A DNA stretch of 64,000 bases from Alphaproteobacteria bacterium (GCA_009377445.1 WHUA01000013.1:1-64000); one strand, 5' to 3'. Shown: positions 50,001 through 60,266, counted from the first letter of the stretch. The notes: a model not told the origin generated them from the letters alone. Numbers and translations are program-made.

Positions 50001-50704
50001 AAGTTGCTGCCGGTGCCGGAGCCGTACTTGAACAGGCGCGCCTCGCGCACCCACAGGCTCATGATGCCGTTTTCGTTCACCAGGTCGTCGTTGACCGACT
50101 GGATGAAGCAGGCATGCGGCTGCGGATGCTCGTAGGCCGAGTCCGAGCCGGTCAGCTTGCCGCTGCGGAAGTCGACATAGTAGTGGCCCTGGCCGGGGCC
50201 ATCGATGCCGTAGGCCCAGTGCAGCCCCGTGTTGAACCATTGCGGCGAGTTCGGCGCGGCCATCTGGTGCGCGATCATGTAGCGCATCTCGTCGTAATAG
50301 GCGCGCGCGTCCTTCTCGGCGTCGAAGTATCCGCCTTTCCAGCCCCAGTAGGCCCAGGTGCCGGCGATGCGGTCGAAGACCTGCGTGGCGCGCGTCTCGC
50401 TTCCGAAGCGCTCGTCCTCGGGAAACTGCGTCAGCGCCTTTTCGTCGGGCGCGCGCCGGGACAGCCACGCCGGCACGCCCTTCTCCTTGATCCGGCGCAA
50501 CCGCTTCGGCACGCCGGCCTTGCGGAAATACTTCTGCGCCAGGACATCGCAGGCGACCTGGCTCCAGCTCTCGGGCACTTCGATGTCGTCGAGCCTGAAG
50601 ACGATCGAGCCGTCGGGGTTGCGAATCTCACTCTTCGTGCGGCGGAACTTGAGATCCGCGTATGGCGACTTGTCCTCTTTGGTGAAACGACGCTTGATGC
50701 GCAT
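47033..50704 (-). CDS. nrdJ: Vitamin B12-dependent (class II) ribonucleoside-diphosphate reductase
   Basis: 1223 aa; [47 protein letters not shown]-terminal zinc-ribbon [29 protein letters not shown]. Confidence 0.97.
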   Translation of the reverse strand: MRIKRRFTKEDKSPYADLKFRRTKSEIRNPDGSIVFRLDDIEVPESWSQVACDVLAQKYFRKAGVPKRLRRIKEKGVPAWLSRRAPDEKALTQFPEDERFGSETRATQVFDRIAGTWAYWGWKGGYFDAEKDARAYYDEMRYMIAHQMAAPNSPQWFNTGLHWAYGIDGPGQGHYYVDFRSGKLTGSDSAYEHPQPHACFIQSVNDDLVNENGIMSLWVREARLFKYGSGTGSNFSSIRGENEPLSGGGRSSGLMSFLKIGDRAAGAIKSGGTTRRAAKMVCLDVDHPDVESFIGWKTIEEQKVAALVTGSKICNQHLNAIVAACHGADADDATRFEPKQNLALKKAVIAARKAMIPENYVQRVIQFARQGYTEIDFRTYDTDWDSEAYLTVSGQNSNNSLRITNDFIAAVEADADWRLTNRTDGSVAKTIKARDLWGQIAESAWACADPGVQFDTTINEWHTCPESGRINASNPCSEYMFLDDTACNLASFNLMTFRDASGAFQVEAFEHAVRLWTVTLEISVLMAQYPSQQIAQLSYEYRTLGLGYANIGGLLMAHALPYDSDEGRALCGAITALMTGASYAASAEMAGELGAFPGYARNADAMLRVVRNHRNAARGGDAPYEGISVAPVALDHEGCPQPAIAKAAVDAWNRAYELGARHGFRNAQTTVIAPTGTVALVMDCDTTGIEPDFALVKFKKLAGGGYFKIINRTVPEALSRLGYDEAQIEEIVAYAVGHGTLAGAPGVSHAALKEKGFTKDVLNKLENSLASCFDIRFAFNRWNLGEEFCVGALGFTAAQLDEVSFDLLAALGFTAAEINAANTYCCGAMTLEGAPHIADEHLAVFDCANACGRIGKRFLSAESHIRMLAAAQPFITGAISKTINMPNNATVEQCTDAYMLSWRLGLKANALYRDGSKLSQPLQSAILEDEELVEDVVEQPAAASAALVAERIIERVIERSASRRRLPHRRKGYTQKAIVGGHKVYLRTGEYEDGTLGELFIDMHKEGAAFRSLMNNFAIAISIGLQYGVPLEEFVEAFTFTRFEPSGIVEGNDAIKMATSVIDYIFREVAISYLAREDLAHAQPSDMLPDSLGTGSREGNLPEQPADTIAALQKLASNGYVRSPNLFVISGGAKAQNRKRAAATNVATSSSESQVVAASSVTASAVAVEASAYAAVQPSLERIREAQALGYEGDACGECGNFTLVRNGTCLKCVTCGATSGCS

Positions 50705-50882
50705 TAAGTCCGAACTCCCAACTGAAACCTTCGTGCCGGCGACACGTCACCAGCCCCACCATGTTCCGGTAACTGGGAATCGTTGAGGCACGACCTTGCG
50801 CGACAGCTTCCCCGATCCCCCATGCTTCCTGCGAGCTTCTCAGGAGCCGCTTTTTACGTTCCCCAACGCGCCAAACGAGCGG

Positions 50883-50950
50883 TTCACAATATGTAGGAAG
50901 CGACCACGATGGTACCCACAATTTATTGACGATTGCAATATATTTTGTGG
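50883..50950. promoter_or_regulatory. Candidate NrdR-box pair (plus a third similar site) upstream of nrdJ
   Basis: cacaatatgtag (50885) and cacaatttattg (50917) are 32 bp apart; third caatatattttgtgg (50936-50950). Confidence 0.45.
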
Positions 50951-51187
50951 TCGGTAATGTAATCAGGTCAATATTTAGCGGTTCGAAATGATTGCCGATG
51001 ACATCGCTAATAAAACATGGCCCAATCGAGGTCTTCGCCTTTCCCTCGCGCGCTGAACGGGGCGCCGGTTGGGGCGCGGTTTGGGGCGGTGGGCGCGATG
51101 CTGGACGGCATTCGTTCCGGGTGCCATATTCCGCTGCGTTTGCGCGGGCCCGCGCCGGTCCCTCGCACGAAGCGTATTGGAGAGCCG

Positions 51188-51547
51188 ATGACGACCTTGG
51201 TAACGCGTGTGATGACCTGGCTGCAAGGCGAGCGCGTCGGCACGGACAGCTTCGGCAATTGCTATTACCAGGAGCGCTCGAAGCCGACGGGCCGCCGCCG
51301 CCGCCGCTGGGTGGTCTACAAGCAGGAGGACGAGGCGAGCCGGGTTCCGCCGTCCTGGCACGCATGGCTGCATTACACGACCGATCAGGCGCCCGTCGAA
51401 TCGAAGGGAAAGGCGCCGTCCTGGCAGAAGGCGCACCGGCCGAACCTGACCGGAACGGTCGCGGCCTATCGTCCGCCCGGACATACCTTGGAAGGCGGCA
51501 AGCGTGCGCCGGCCACCGGCGACTACGAGCCCTGGCGGCCGATGTGA
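51188..51547 (+). CDS. NADH:ubiquinone oxidoreductase subunit NDUFA12 family
   Basis: MTTLVTRVMTWLQGERVGTDSFGNCYYQERSKPTGRRRRRWVVYKQEDEASRVPPSWHAWLHYTTDQAP. Confidence 0.95.
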   Translation: MTTLVTRVMTWLQGERVGTDSFGNCYYQERSKPTGRRRRRWVVYKQEDEASRVPPSWHAWLHYTTDQAPVESKGKAPSWQKAHRPNLTGTVAAYRPPGHTLEGGKRAPATGDYEPWRPM

Positions 51548-51554
51548 CGCGGGC

Positions 51555-52151
51555 ATGGGGCGGATGAACAAGCAGGCCGTAAACACGCTCGTCGGCGCCT
51601 TGGTGGTGATGGTGGGCGTTGCGGCCTTTCTCCTGTCGCAACGCGCCGATAACCGCGAGACCGAGTCGGGCTACGATGTGAAGGCGAGCTTCGGCTCGAT
51701 CGACGGCGTCGCGAAGGGCACCAAGATACTGCTCACGGGCATTCCCGTCGGCGAGGTCGCGGATTTCTTCTACAACGAGGAACGCCAGCGCGCGGTGGTC
51801 TCCATGACGATCCGCGACGGCATCCAGATTCCGCTCGACAGCGTCGTCATGATCGTCACGGACGGCCTGCTGGGCGGAAAATATCTGAAGATCCAGGCCG
51901 GCGGCGACATCGAGATGATGAAGCCCGGCGGGCAGTTCGACTACACGCAGGACTCGATCGTCTTTGAGGAGATCCTCGAGAAGGTGATCCTGAACGCGGA
52001 AAGAACCCGCGAGAAGGAGAAGGAAGCGAAGGAGAAGGAAAGCAACGAGCAGACCCCGGCGCGCAAGCCCAATCAGGCATCCAATGGAAGCGCCCCCGGA
52101 ACTGCCCTGGGAATTGCCCCTGGTCTCACCACAGCTTGGGTGAAGGAATGA
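51555..52151 (+). CDS. MCE-domain protein, MlaD-like, with charged C-terminal tail
   Basis: MNKQAVNTLVGALVVMVGVAAFLLSQ...GYDVKASFGSIDGVAKGTKILLTGIPVGEV...DGLLGGKYLKIQAGGD. Confidence 0.88.
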   Translation: MGRMNKQAVNTLVGALVVMVGVAAFLLSQRADNRETESGYDVKASFGSIDGVAKGTKILLTGIPVGEVADFFYNEERQRAVVSMTIRDGIQIPLDSVVMIVTDGLLGGKYLKIQAGGDIEMMKPGGQFDYTQDSIVFEEILEKVILNAERTREKEKEAKEKESNEQTPARKPNQASNGSAPGTALGIAPGLTTAWVKE

Positions 52152-52609
52152 GCCGAAACATCATCGAGACCGGCATGGGGGCGATCGTCATCCTGGTCGC
52201 CGTGCTCTTTCTCGTCTTTTCCTACAGCGTGAGCGACCTGCGCCCGGCGCAGGGCTACGACGTCATCGCGAAATTCAATGCGGTCGACGGCCTGACCGTC
52301 GGCAGCGACGTCCGCGTCGCCGGCGTCAAGGTCGGCACGGTGGTCGGCGAGCGGATCGATCAGAGCGAATACCGCGCGGTCGTTACGATGAAGATCAACG
52401 ACAACATCGAGCTCGCGGACGATACGGCAGTCCGCATATCGAGCGCGGGGATCCTCGGCGGCAAATATGTCAAGCTCGAGCCGGGCAGCTCGAAGCAGAT
52501 GCTGCAAAGCGGCGGCGAATTGACGAACACCAAGGACGTGATCTCCTTGGAAGAGCTGCTGGGCAAGGTCATTTTCCTCGTAACCGGCGACGAAGGCGGC
52601 CCCAAATAG
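52148..52609 (+). CDS. mlaD: Outer membrane lipid asymmetry maintenance protein MlaD
   Basis: MSRNIIETGMGAIVILVAVLFLVFSYSVSD...GYDVIAKFNAVDGLTVGSDVRVAGVKVGTVV...AGILGGKYVKLEPG; ATGA overlap with upstream MCE gene. Confidence 0.92.
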   Translation: MSRNIIETGMGAIVILVAVLFLVFSYSVSDLRPAQGYDVIAKFNAVDGLTVGSDVRVAGVKVGTVVGERIDQSEYRAVVTMKINDNIELADDTAVRISSAGILGGKYVKLEPGSSKQMLQSGGELTNTKDVISLEELLGKVIFLVTGDEGGPK

Positions 52610-52628
52610 GGCGGCGCCGTCAGGCCCG

Positions 52629-53141
52629 GTGTCCATTGCCGGCGTGTCGGGCGCAACGGCCTGGCCGGTCGCGGGCAGGGCCGCCAGCGCGGGAGGCTGC
52701 GTGAATCATCGGTGCGGCAAACGGCTTTCCGCGGCGGCTCGGGCGGTTTTCTGGGCCTCGCTCGGCGTACTGTTCCCGCTCGCGGCTTCGGCGATCGAAG
52801 GGGATACGGTCGTGCTGCAAGGGCTCGACAAGGTCACCGCGCGCGTATCGACCTTCGAGGCGCGAATCGGCGAGACCGTGCGATTCGGCACGCTCGAGAT
52901 TCAGCCGCGATATTGCGATCGCGCGCCGCCCGAGGAGCCCCCCGAGTCGAAAGCGTTCCTCGACATCTACGAAGCGCGCACGGGCGAGCAGCGGGCCGAT
53001 ATCTTCCATGGCTGGATGTTCGCGTCGAGTCCGGCGCTGAACTCGCTCGAAAATCCCGTCTACGACGTGTGGGTGCTTGACTGCAAGCGGACGCAGGCGG
53101 TCGCACCGCCGCCCGCCGCCGATCCCGACGCGAAACGATAG
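52629..53141 (+). CDS. DUF2155 domain-containing protein
   Basis: VVLQGLDKVTARVSTFEARIGETVRFGTLEIQPRYCDRAPPEEPPESKAFLDIYE...IFHGWMFASSPALNSLENPVYDVWVLDC. Confidence 0.92.
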   Translation: MSIAGVSGATAWPVAGRAASAGGCVNHRCGKRLSAAARAVFWASLGVLFPLAASAIEGDTVVLQGLDKVTARVSTFEARIGETVRFGTLEIQPRYCDRAPPEEPPESKAFLDIYEARTGEQRADIFHGWMFASSPALNSLENPVYDVWVLDCKRTQAVAPPPAADPDAKR

Positions 53142-53154
53142 GCGCGTAGCGCCG

Positions 53155-53808
53155 TCATCGCGGGCCGCAAGGGGCGGCGATATGCTCGATATACGCCGGG
53201 TCGGGATCCGTCACGAACCGCGCGCGGATGCCCAGGCTCTGGCTCAGCAGCTTGCGATACTCGTTGCGCGGCAGCTCGACCGTGCCGAATCGCGCGAGGT
53301 GGCGGGTGATGAACTGCGTGTCGATGAACCGATAGCCGCCGAGACGGAGCGACGCCACGAGATGGACGAGCGCAATCTTGCTCGCATCGGTGACGCGGCT
53401 GAACATGCTCTCGCCGAAGAAGACGCCGCCCAGCGACACGCCGTACAGGCCGCCGACCAGCTCTCCCGCGAGCCGGCATTCGACGCTGTGCGCATGGCCC
53501 ATGCGGTGCAGCGTCGCGTAGAGCTCGATGATCTTGTCGTTGATCCAGGTCCGCGGCCGGTCCTCGGTCGACTCGGCGCAACCTTCGATGACGGCTTCGA
53601 AGTCCCGGTCGTAAGTGACCTCGAACATGCGGCGGCGGATCACCTTGCGCAGGCTCCGCGGGACATGGAAGCGGTCCAGCATGATGATGCCGCGCATGCG
53701 CGGATCGACCCAGAAGAGCCCCGGATCGTCGCGGTCCTCCGCCATCGGAAAGACGCCCACGGCATAGGCCTTGAGCAGCATGTCCGGGGTGAGGTCCGGC
53801 ATCTCCAT
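53155..53808 (-). CDS. aat: Leucyl/phenylalanyl-tRNA--protein transferase
   Basis: MEMPDLTPDMLLKAYAVGVFPMAEDRDDPGLFWVDPRMRGIIMLDRFHVPRSLRKVIRR; GGLYGVSLGGVFFGESMFSRVTDASKIALVHLV. Confidence 0.97.
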   Translation of the reverse strand: MEMPDLTPDMLLKAYAVGVFPMAEDRDDPGLFWVDPRMRGIIMLDRFHVPRSLRKVIRRRMFEVTYDRDFEAVIEGCAESTEDRPRTWINDKIIELYATLHRMGHAHSVECRLAGELVGGLYGVSLGGVFFGESMFSRVTDASKIALVHLVASLRLGGYRFIDTQFITRHLARFGTVELPRNEYRKLLSQSLGIRARFVTDPDPAYIEHIAAPCGPR

Positions 53809-53812
53809 CGGC

Positions 53813-55162
53813 TCAGTCCTTGCTCTTTTCGCTGAGCCAGTGCTCCAGCCAATGGATATGGTAATCGCCGTTGATCACGTCGCCTTCGCTCATGAGCTTC
53901 TGGTGCAGCGGGATCGTCGTGTCGATGCCGCCGATGACGAATTCCTCCAATGCGCGCCTGAGCCGCATCAGGCATTCGTTGCGCGACTTGCCGTGCACGA
54001 TCAGCTTCGCGACCAGGCTGTCGTAGTAGGGCGGGACGGTATATCCGGAATAGAGCGCCGAATCGACGCGGACGCCGAGCCCGCCCGGCGCATGAAAATC
54101 GGTGATCCGGCCGGGCGACGGCGCAAAGGTTTCCGGATGCTCGGCGTTGATGCGGCATTCGATCGCGTGGCCGGACAGCACGATGTCCGCCTGCGTCATC
54201 CCGAGCGGCCCATCGGCCGCAACGCGAATCTGCTCGCGCACCAGATCGACGCCGCTGATCATCTCGCTCACCGGATGCTCCACCTGCAGGCGCGTGTTCA
54301 TCTCGATGAAATAGAAATGGCCATTCTCGAACAGGAACTCAACCGTGCCGGCGCTGCGGTATTTCAGCTTGGCGAGCGCCCGGCAGACGGTGCCGCCGAT
54401 CCGCTCGCGCGCTTCCTCGTTCAGCGCGGGCGAGGGCGCTTCCTCGAGCACCTTCTGGTGGCGGCGCTGCAGCGAGCAGTCGCGCTCGCCGAAATGCAGC
54501 ACCTGGCCTTTGCCGTCTCCCAGCACCTGCAGCTCGATATGCCGCGGCTGCACCAGGAGCTTCTCGAGATAGACGGTGTCGTCGCCGAATGCGGCCTTCG
54601 CCTCGGCCCGGCAGGTGGACAGCGCCTGCGGCAGCTCCTCCGCGCTCTGCGCGATCTTCATGCCGCGCCCGCCGCCGCCGGCCGCCGCCTTCAGCAGCAC
54701 GGGAAAACCGATGTCCCGCGCCACGGCAACCGCCTCGGTGGCGTCGCGCAGCGCGCCCGGGGATCCCGGCACGACCGGCAGGCCGATTTCGATCGCCGCT
54801 TCCTTGGCCCGCACCTTGTCGCCCATCAGGCGGATGTGCTCGGGGCTCGGGCCGATGAAGACGAGGCCGTGCTCCTCCACCATGCCGGCGAAGGTCGCAT
54901 TTTCCGACAGGAAGCCGATGCCCGGGTGGACGGCGTCGGCGCCCGAGATCATGGCCGCGGACAGGATCGCCGGGATGTTGAGGTAGCTGTCCCTGGACGG
55001 GGGCGGGCCGATGCAGATCGATTCGTCGGCAAGGCGGACGTGCATCGCGTCGGCGTCGGCGGTCGAATGCACCGCCACCGTCCGGATGCCCATTTCTCGG
55101 CAGGCGCGGTGGATTCTGAGGGCGATTTCGCCGCGGTTGGCGATCAGAACCTTCTCGAACAA
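53813..55162 (-). CDS. accC: Acetyl-CoA carboxylase biotin carboxylase subunit (TTG start)
   Basis: (M)FEKVLIANRGEIALRIHRACREMGIRTVAVHS...KAAAGGGGRGMKIA...EMNTRLQVEHPVSEMISGVDLV. Confidence 0.97.
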   Translation of the reverse strand: MFEKVLIANRGEIALRIHRACREMGIRTVAVHSTADADAMHVRLADESICIGPPPSRDSYLNIPAILSAAMISGADAVHPGIGFLSENATFAGMVEEHGLVFIGPSPEHIRLMGDKVRAKEAAIEIGLPVVPGSPGALRDATEAVAVARDIGFPVLLKAAAGGGGRGMKIAQSAEELPQALSTCRAEAKAAFGDDTVYLEKLLVQPRHIELQVLGDGKGQVLHFGERDCSLQRRHQKVLEEAPSPALNEEARERIGGTVCRALAKLKYRSAGTVEFLFENGHFYFIEMNTRLQVEHPVSEMISGVDLVREQIRVAADGPLGMTQADIVLSGHAIECRINAEHPETFAPSPGRITDFHAPGGLGVRVDSALYSGYTVPPYYDSLVAKLIVHGKSRNECLMRLRRALEEFVIGGIDTTIPLHQKLMSEGDVINGDYHIHWLEHWLSEKSKD

Positions 55163-55170
55163 GATTGTGC

Positions 55171-55620
55171 CTATCCGATCACGACCAGGATGTCCCCGTA
55201 CTCGGTCGGCTGGGCATCCTCGGCAAGGATCTTCTTGACCGTGCCGCCTTTCGGCGCGGGTATCTGATTCATGACCTTCATCGCTTCGATGATGAGGAGC
55301 GTCTGGCCCGCCGACACCGCATCGCCGACCTTGACGAATGGCGGCGCGTCCGGCTCCGGCGACAGGTAGACCGTCCCTACCATGGGCGACCGCACGGCGC
55401 CGGCTTCGTCGGTCGCGTCCGCGCCGTTCGATGCCGCTGCGGCCTGTGCGGGCGCGGCGACGGCGGCGGCCGGCGCGGGCGCTGCGAACGTGGCGGCGGC
55501 GGCGCGCGATACGCGCACCGATCTGCTGCCCTCGCACAGCTCGATCTCGGTCAGGTTGGTTTCGTCGAGCAGTTGGCTCAGCTCGCGGATCAGCGCCTTA
55601 TCGACTTGAAGCTTCGGCAT
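55171..55620 (-). CDS. accB: Acetyl-CoA carboxylase biotin carboxyl carrier protein
   Basis: [39 protein letters not shown]...[19 protein letters not shown] (biotinyl Lys). Confidence 0.97.
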   Translation of the reverse strand: MPKLQVDKALIRELSQLLDETNLTEIELCEGSRSVRVSRAAAATFAAPAPAAAVAAPAQAAAASNGADATDEAGAVRSPMVGTVYLSPEPDAPPFVKVGDAVSAGQTLLIIEAMKVMNQIPAPKGGTVKKILAEDAQPTEYGDILVVIG

Positions 55621-55679
55621 CGCCGTCCTTTTTCATCGCTCGGGCCCGCTGCCCGCTTCGCCGGATGCTGCGTGGGATA

Positions 55680-56129
55680 TCAGTCACCTGCCAATAATCT
55701 CTTAATGGCGTCGAGCGCAAGCTCGTATCCGCTCGCGCCGAAACCGCAGATTATGCCGCTCGCCGCAGGCGAGATGTAGGAGCGGTGGCGGAATTCCTCC
55801 CGCGCGTAGATGTTCGACAGGTGCAGCTCGATGATCGGCTTTTCGAACAGCGACAGCGCGTCGAGCAGCGCGACGGAGGTGTGGGTGAAGGCGCCGGCAT
55901 TGATGACGATCCCGTCCGCCGACTGGCGCGCCTGCTGTATCCAGGTGACCAGCTCGCCCTCGTTGTTCGACTGCCGGAACTCGACCGACAGCCCGAGCGC
56001 GGCCGCGCGTTTCTGGCAACCGGCCTCGATATCTGCGAGAGTGGCGCGGCCGTAGATTTCCGGTTCGCGAACCCCCAACATGTTCAGGTTGGGGCCGTTC
56101 AGGACCAAAACCTTGTGTTGCTCTGCCAC
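55680..56129 (-). CDS. aroQ: Type II 3-dehydroquinate dehydratase
   Basis: [78 protein letters not shown]. Confidence 0.97.
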   Translation of the reverse strand: MAEQHKVLVLNGPNLNMLGVREPEIYGRATLADIEAGCQKRAAALGLSVEFRQSNNEGELVTWIQQARQSADGIVINAGAFTHTSVALLDALSLFEKPIIELHLSNIYAREEFRHRSYISPAASGIICGFGASGYELALDAIKRLLAGD

Positions 56130-56266
56130 GCGGGATCGCCTGCCATGCTGCGTTGTCGACCGGCTATATGTGCACGCAGATTCGGGGAAATGGCAAGAGT
56201 CGCCATGCCGGTCGCCATATCTGCCGCCATGTCGGTCGCTTACGCGGCCCCCGCGTCAGGGGAGCG

Positions 56267-58195
56267 ATGACCTTGCCGCAAACCGCGCCATACGGAACCT
56301 GGCGGTCGCCGGTGACGGCGGACCTGATCGCGGCGGGCAGCGTCGGCCTCGGCCAGATAGCGCTCGACGGCGGCGATGTCTATTGGAGCGTGCTCCGGCC
56401 GTCGGAAGGCGGACGGACGGCCATCGAGCGGTGCGACGCCTCGGGCGCCGTCGCGGACATCTTGCCTGCCGAATACAGCGCGCGCACCCGGGTCCATGAA
56501 TATGGCGGCGGCGCCTTCGCCGTGCATGCGGGGACGGTCTGGTTTTGCAACGACGCGGACCAGCGCATCTATCGTCAGGACGCGGGCGAGGCGCCGGTCG
56601 CGGTCACGCCGGCGGGATCGCGGCGCTTCGCCGACCTGATCGTCGATGCCGGACGCCGGCGCCTCATCGCCGTGTTGGAAGACCACGGCGCGGGCGGGAA
56701 GGAGCCTGCGAACAGCCTGGTGGCGGTCGCGGCCGGCGGCACGATCGAAACCTTGGCTGCCGGCGCCGATTTCTACGCGGCGCCCCGCCTGTCGCCGGAC
56801 GGCCGGCAATTGGCCTGGCTGTCCTGGACCCATCCCAACATGCCGTGGGACGGCTGCACGCTGTCCGTCGCGCCGGTCGCCGATGGCGGCGCGGTCGGGA
56901 AGACGGAGACCGTCGCCGGCGGCGCCGCGGAGGCGCTGTTCCAGCCGGAATGGTCGCCCGGCGGCGAGCTTTTCTTCGTCTCCGACCGCTCCGGCTGGTG
57001 GAACCTCTACCGCTGGGCGGACGGCGTGGTGCGCCCGGTCTGCCCGCTGCCGCTCGAGCTCGGCCTGCCGCAGTGGCTATTCAACATGCGCACATATGGA
57101 TTTCTGTCGCCAGCGCGCATCCTCGCGGTCGGGCAGGTCGACGGCATCGCCAAGCTGATGACATTAGACACCGCCGCCGGAACGGCCGAAACCATGGTCG
57201 CCCCTTTCGTCGAGATGCATGGCCTGGTTGCCGGCCCGGCACGCGCCGCATTCGTCGGCGGCGGGCTGCGCGACACCCCGGTGATCGCCGCGCTCGACCC
57301 ATCGGCCGGAACCGTGCAAACGCTTCGGCGGTCCTCCGGCGCGCGGATCGATCCCGGCCATGTGTCGCTGCCGCAGGCGGTGAGCTACGAGAGCGCGGGC
57401 GGCCGAGTTGCGCACGCCTTCTACTATGCGCCGCAGAACAGCGAATTTTCGCCGCCCGGCGGCGAGCTGCCGCCGCTGATCGTCAAGAGCCATGGCGGCC
57501 CGACCGGCCAGTCCGGCTGCGGCTTCAGCCTCAAGACGCAATTCTGGACCAGCCGCGGCTTCGCCGTGCTCGAGGTCAACTATGGCGGCAGCACCGGTTA
57601 CGGCCGCGACTATCGGCGCCAGCTCGCGGGGCAATGGGGCGTCGTCGACGTGGAGGATTGCGCGGCCGGCGCCCGCTGGCTCGCCGCGCAGGGGCTGGCC
57701 GATCCGAAACGCCTCGCCATAACCGGCGGCAGCGCCGGCGGCTATACGACATTATGTGCGCTTACATTCGGCGACGTCTTCGCCGCGGGTGCGAGCCATT
57801 ACGGCATCGGCGACCTCGAAGCGCTGGTGCGCGATACGCATAAGTTCGAGTCGCGCTACATGGACAGCCTGGTCGGGCCATGGCCGGAAGCGCGCGAGAC
57901 CTATCGGGCGCGATCGCCGATCCATCACGCGGACAGGCTCGACTGCCCGGTGATCTTTTTCCAGGGGACGGAAGACAAGGTCGTGCCGCCCAACCAGGCG
58001 GAAGACATGGTCGCCGCGCTGCGCGGCAAGGGAATCCCAGTCGCCTGCCTGTTGTTCGAAGGGGAGGGCCACGGCTTCCGCCGCGCCGAGAATATCAAGC
58101 GCGCGCTCGAGGCCGAGCTCGGCTTCTATGGCCGGATTTTCGGCTTTTCGCCGCATGGCATTGCCGAAATTGTGAAAATCGATAATCTCGCCTAG
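56267..58195 (+). CDS. S9 family peptidase (prolyl oligopeptidase/acylaminoacyl-peptidase-like)
   Basis: RLAITGGSAGGYTTLCALTFGDVFAAGASHYG; PVIFFQGTEDKVVPPNQAEDM; EGEGHGFRRAENI. Confidence 0.95.
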   Translation: MTLPQTAPYGTWRSPVTADLIAAGSVGLGQIALDGGDVYWSVLRPSEGGRTAIERCDASGAVADILPAEYSARTRVHEYGGGAFAVHAGTVWFCNDADQRIYRQDAGEAPVAVTPAGSRRFADLIVDAGRRRLIAVLEDHGAGGKEPANSLVAVAAGGTIETLAAGADFYAAPRLSPDGRQLAWLSWTHPNMPWDGCTLSVAPVADGGAVGKTETVAGGAAEALFQPEWSPGGELFFVSDRSGWWNLYRWADGVVRPVCPLPLELGLPQWLFNMRTYGFLSPARILAVGQVDGIAKLMTLDTAAGTAETMVAPFVEMHGLVAGPARAAFVGGGLRDTPVIAALDPSAGTVQTLRRSSGARIDPGHVSLPQAVSYESAGGRVAHAFYYAPQNSEFSPPGGELPPLIVKSHGGPTGQSGCGFSLKTQFWTSRGFAVLEVNYGGSTGYGRDYRRQLAGQWGVVDVEDCAAGARWLAAQGLADPKRLAITGGSAGGYTTLCALTFGDVFAAGASHYGIGDLEALVRDTHKFESRYMDSLVGPWPEARETYRARSPIHHADRLDCPVIFFQGTEDKVVPPNQAEDMVAALRGKGIPVACLLFEGEGHGFRRAENIKRALEAELGFYGRIFGFSPHGIAEIVKIDNLA

Positions 58196-58235
58196 CGCGG
58201 CAGAGCGCAGCCAACGACACGGAGTTAGAAACAGC

Positions 58236-59408
58236 ATGCGGATCGTCGACATCCGGGAGACGACCATCTCCACGGGCGAGAAGCGCTCGAACGCCGTCAT
58301 GGATTTCAGCGATATGACGACCGGGCTGGTTGCGGTCGTCACCGACGTGGTGCGCGGCGGGCGGCCGGTCGTGGGATACGGCTTCAGCGGCACCGGCCGC
58401 TACAGCCTGAACTCGATCTGCCGCGAGCGCATGATACCGCGGATACTGGCCGCCAATCCGGAATCGCTGCTCAACGAGGCGGGCGACAACCTCGACCCGT
58501 TCCGCGTGTGGAGCTGCATGATGCAGAAGGAAAAGCCCGGCGGCCACGGCGACCGCGCGGTCGCCGTCGCGACGCTCGACATGGCGGTTTGGGACGCCGC
58601 CGCCAAGATCGCGGGCGAGCCGCTCTACGCCTTCCTGGCCAAGCGTTACGGCAACGGCGAACTGCCCGACCGGGTGCCGGTCTACGTCGGCGGCGGCTAC
58701 TATGCGCCGGGACGCGGCCTTACCGAGCTGCAGGACGAGATCCGGGGCCATCTCGACGACGGCTTCACCATCATCAAGATGAAGATCGGCGGCGCGCCGC
58801 TGGACGAGGATCTCCGGCGGATCGAGGCGGTGCTCGAGGTAGTGCCGGCGGACCGCCTCGCGGTCGACGCGAACGGGCGGTTCGAGACCGGCGAGGCCCT
58901 CGCTTATGCCGGCGCCATCGCGCCCTATCGGCTCCGCTGGTTCGAGGAGCCGGGATACCCGCTCGACTTCGACCTGCAGGCAGAGGTGGGCCGCGGCTAT
59001 GACGGCCCGCTCGCGACCGGGGAAAACCTCATGTCGACCTGGGACGCGAAGAATCTGCTGCGCTATGGCGGCATGCGTCCGAACAAGGACTATCTGCAAT
59101 TCGACTGCGCCCTGAGCTACGGGATCTGCGAGTACATCCGGACGATCGCCATGGTCGAGGAGGCCGGCTGGTCGCGCCGCCGAATCTATCCGCATGGCGG
59201 CCACCTGCTGTCGCTGCAGATCACGGCGGGCCTGGCGCTCGGCGGCACCGAGGCCTATCCCAAGACGCACCAGCCGGTCGGCGGCTTCACCGATGGACTT
59301 CGCATCGCCGACGGCTACGTCGGGCTGCCGGACCTGCCGGGCCTGGGCTTCGAAGGGAAGGCGAACTTCTACCGCGCGGTGAAGGCGCTGGGGGCCGAGG
59401 ACCGTTAG
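58236..59408 (+). CDS. Enolase-superfamily (mandelate racemase-type) protein
   Basis: FTIIKMKIGGAPLDEDL (KxK), LAVDANGRF, RWFEEPGYPLD, RRIYPHGGHLLSLQ. Confidence 0.92.
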   Translation: MRIVDIRETTISTGEKRSNAVMDFSDMTTGLVAVVTDVVRGGRPVVGYGFSGTGRYSLNSICRERMIPRILAANPESLLNEAGDNLDPFRVWSCMMQKEKPGGHGDRAVAVATLDMAVWDAAAKIAGEPLYAFLAKRYGNGELPDRVPVYVGGGYYAPGRGLTELQDEIRGHLDDGFTIIKMKIGGAPLDEDLRRIEAVLEVVPADRLAVDANGRFETGEALAYAGAIAPYRLRWFEEPGYPLDFDLQAEVGRGYDGPLATGENLMSTWDAKNLLRYGGMRPNKDYLQFDCALSYGICEYIRTIAMVEEAGWSRRRIYPHGGHLLSLQITAGLALGGTEAYPKTHQPVGGFTDGLRIADGYVGLPDLPGLGFEGKANFYRAVKALGAEDR

Positions 59409-59420
59409 CCCGATAAGGCG

Positions 59421-60167
59421 TTACCCCGGCTTGCGCGCTTCCGCGATCAGCTCTTTCAACTGGTCCTTTTCGATCGCGCCCGGCACCAGCTTGCCGCCGA
59501 TGACGAAGCCCGGCGTGCCGTTGATGCCGAGCTGCTGGGCGAGCTGCAAGGTATCCTGGAGGTATTTCTCGATCGCGGGATCGGCCATGTCGCGCTTCAG
59601 CCGGTCGACGCTGATACCCGCCTTCTTGGCGAGCTGGAATACCGTGTCCGGCGTCAAAGGCCCGCGGTTGCCCATGACGGCGACGTGGAAGTCGAGATAT
59701 TTGTCCTGGCGCTCCGCCGCCATCGCCGCGCGGGCGGCGAATTTCGATGCCGGGCCCAGGATCGGCAGCTCCTTCCAGGCGATGCGGACGCTGGGATCCT
59801 CTTTCTGGACTTCCAGCACGGTCTGCATCGCGCGCTTGCAGTATCCGCACTGGTAATCGAAGAACTCGACGATCGTGACGTCGCCTTTCGGATTGCCGGT
59901 AACCGGCGTCATGGGATGGTTGTAGAGCTCGTCCTGGCGCGAAGCCAAGGCGTCGGCCGAGGCCCGATCGCGCGCCGCGCGCTGTTTCTGCTCGAACTTC
60001 TCGAGCGACTCGATGATGACTTCCGGGTGCTCGAGCAGGTAGCTGCGGATCGCCTGATCCAGCGCCTGTTTGTCCGGCGCGTCCGCGGCGATCGCGCCGG
60101 TGGCCCCGGCGGCCCCGGCGGCGAAGAGCAGGGTCGTGAGCGGCAGGACGAGATGAATGCGGCGCAA
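59421..60167 (-). CDS. DsbA family thiol-disulfide oxidoreductase (TTG start)
   Basis: Signal peptide; VTIVEFFDYQCGYCKRAMQTVLEVQKEDPSVRIAWKELPILGPAS; GINGTPGFVIGGKLVPG. Confidence 0.93.
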   Translation of the reverse strand: MRRIHLVLPLTTLLFAAGAAGATGAIAADAPDKQALDQAIRSYLLEHPEVIIESLEKFEQKQRAARDRASADALASRQDELYNHPMTPVTGNPKGDVTIVEFFDYQCGYCKRAMQTVLEVQKEDPSVRIAWKELPILGPASKFAARAAMAAERQDKYLDFHVAVMGNRGPLTPDTVFQLAKKAGISVDRLKRDMADPAIEKYLQDTLQLAQQLGINGTPGFVIGGKLVPGAIEKDQLKELIAEARKPG

Positions 60168-60266
60168 AGGCGTGTTTCCTGTGGTTTTCCGGGATCGCGG
60201 CCCCGGCTCGCCACTATCCCCCACCGCCGTTCGGACGGCAAGCGCGCGGCAGCCGGGTCCCGGCGG

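Noticed and set aside
47366-50707. 1113-aa antisense ORF over nrdJ, plus many other 200-600 aa shadow ORFs (e.g. 4195-5574, 5629-7377, 34953-36647, 40848-42110)
   Set aside because: All mirror confidently assigned genes and show compositional bias without family motifs.
50704-51188. Cobalamin riboswitch upstream of nrdJ
   Set aside because: No convincing B12-box or riboswitch core found by eye on the minus strand. A covariance-model (Rfam Cobalamin) scan would be decisive.
50628-51641. 337-aa minus-strand ORF covering the nrdJ upstream region and NDUFA12
   Set aside because: Antisense to NDUFA12 and spans the AT-rich promoter region; no family motifs.
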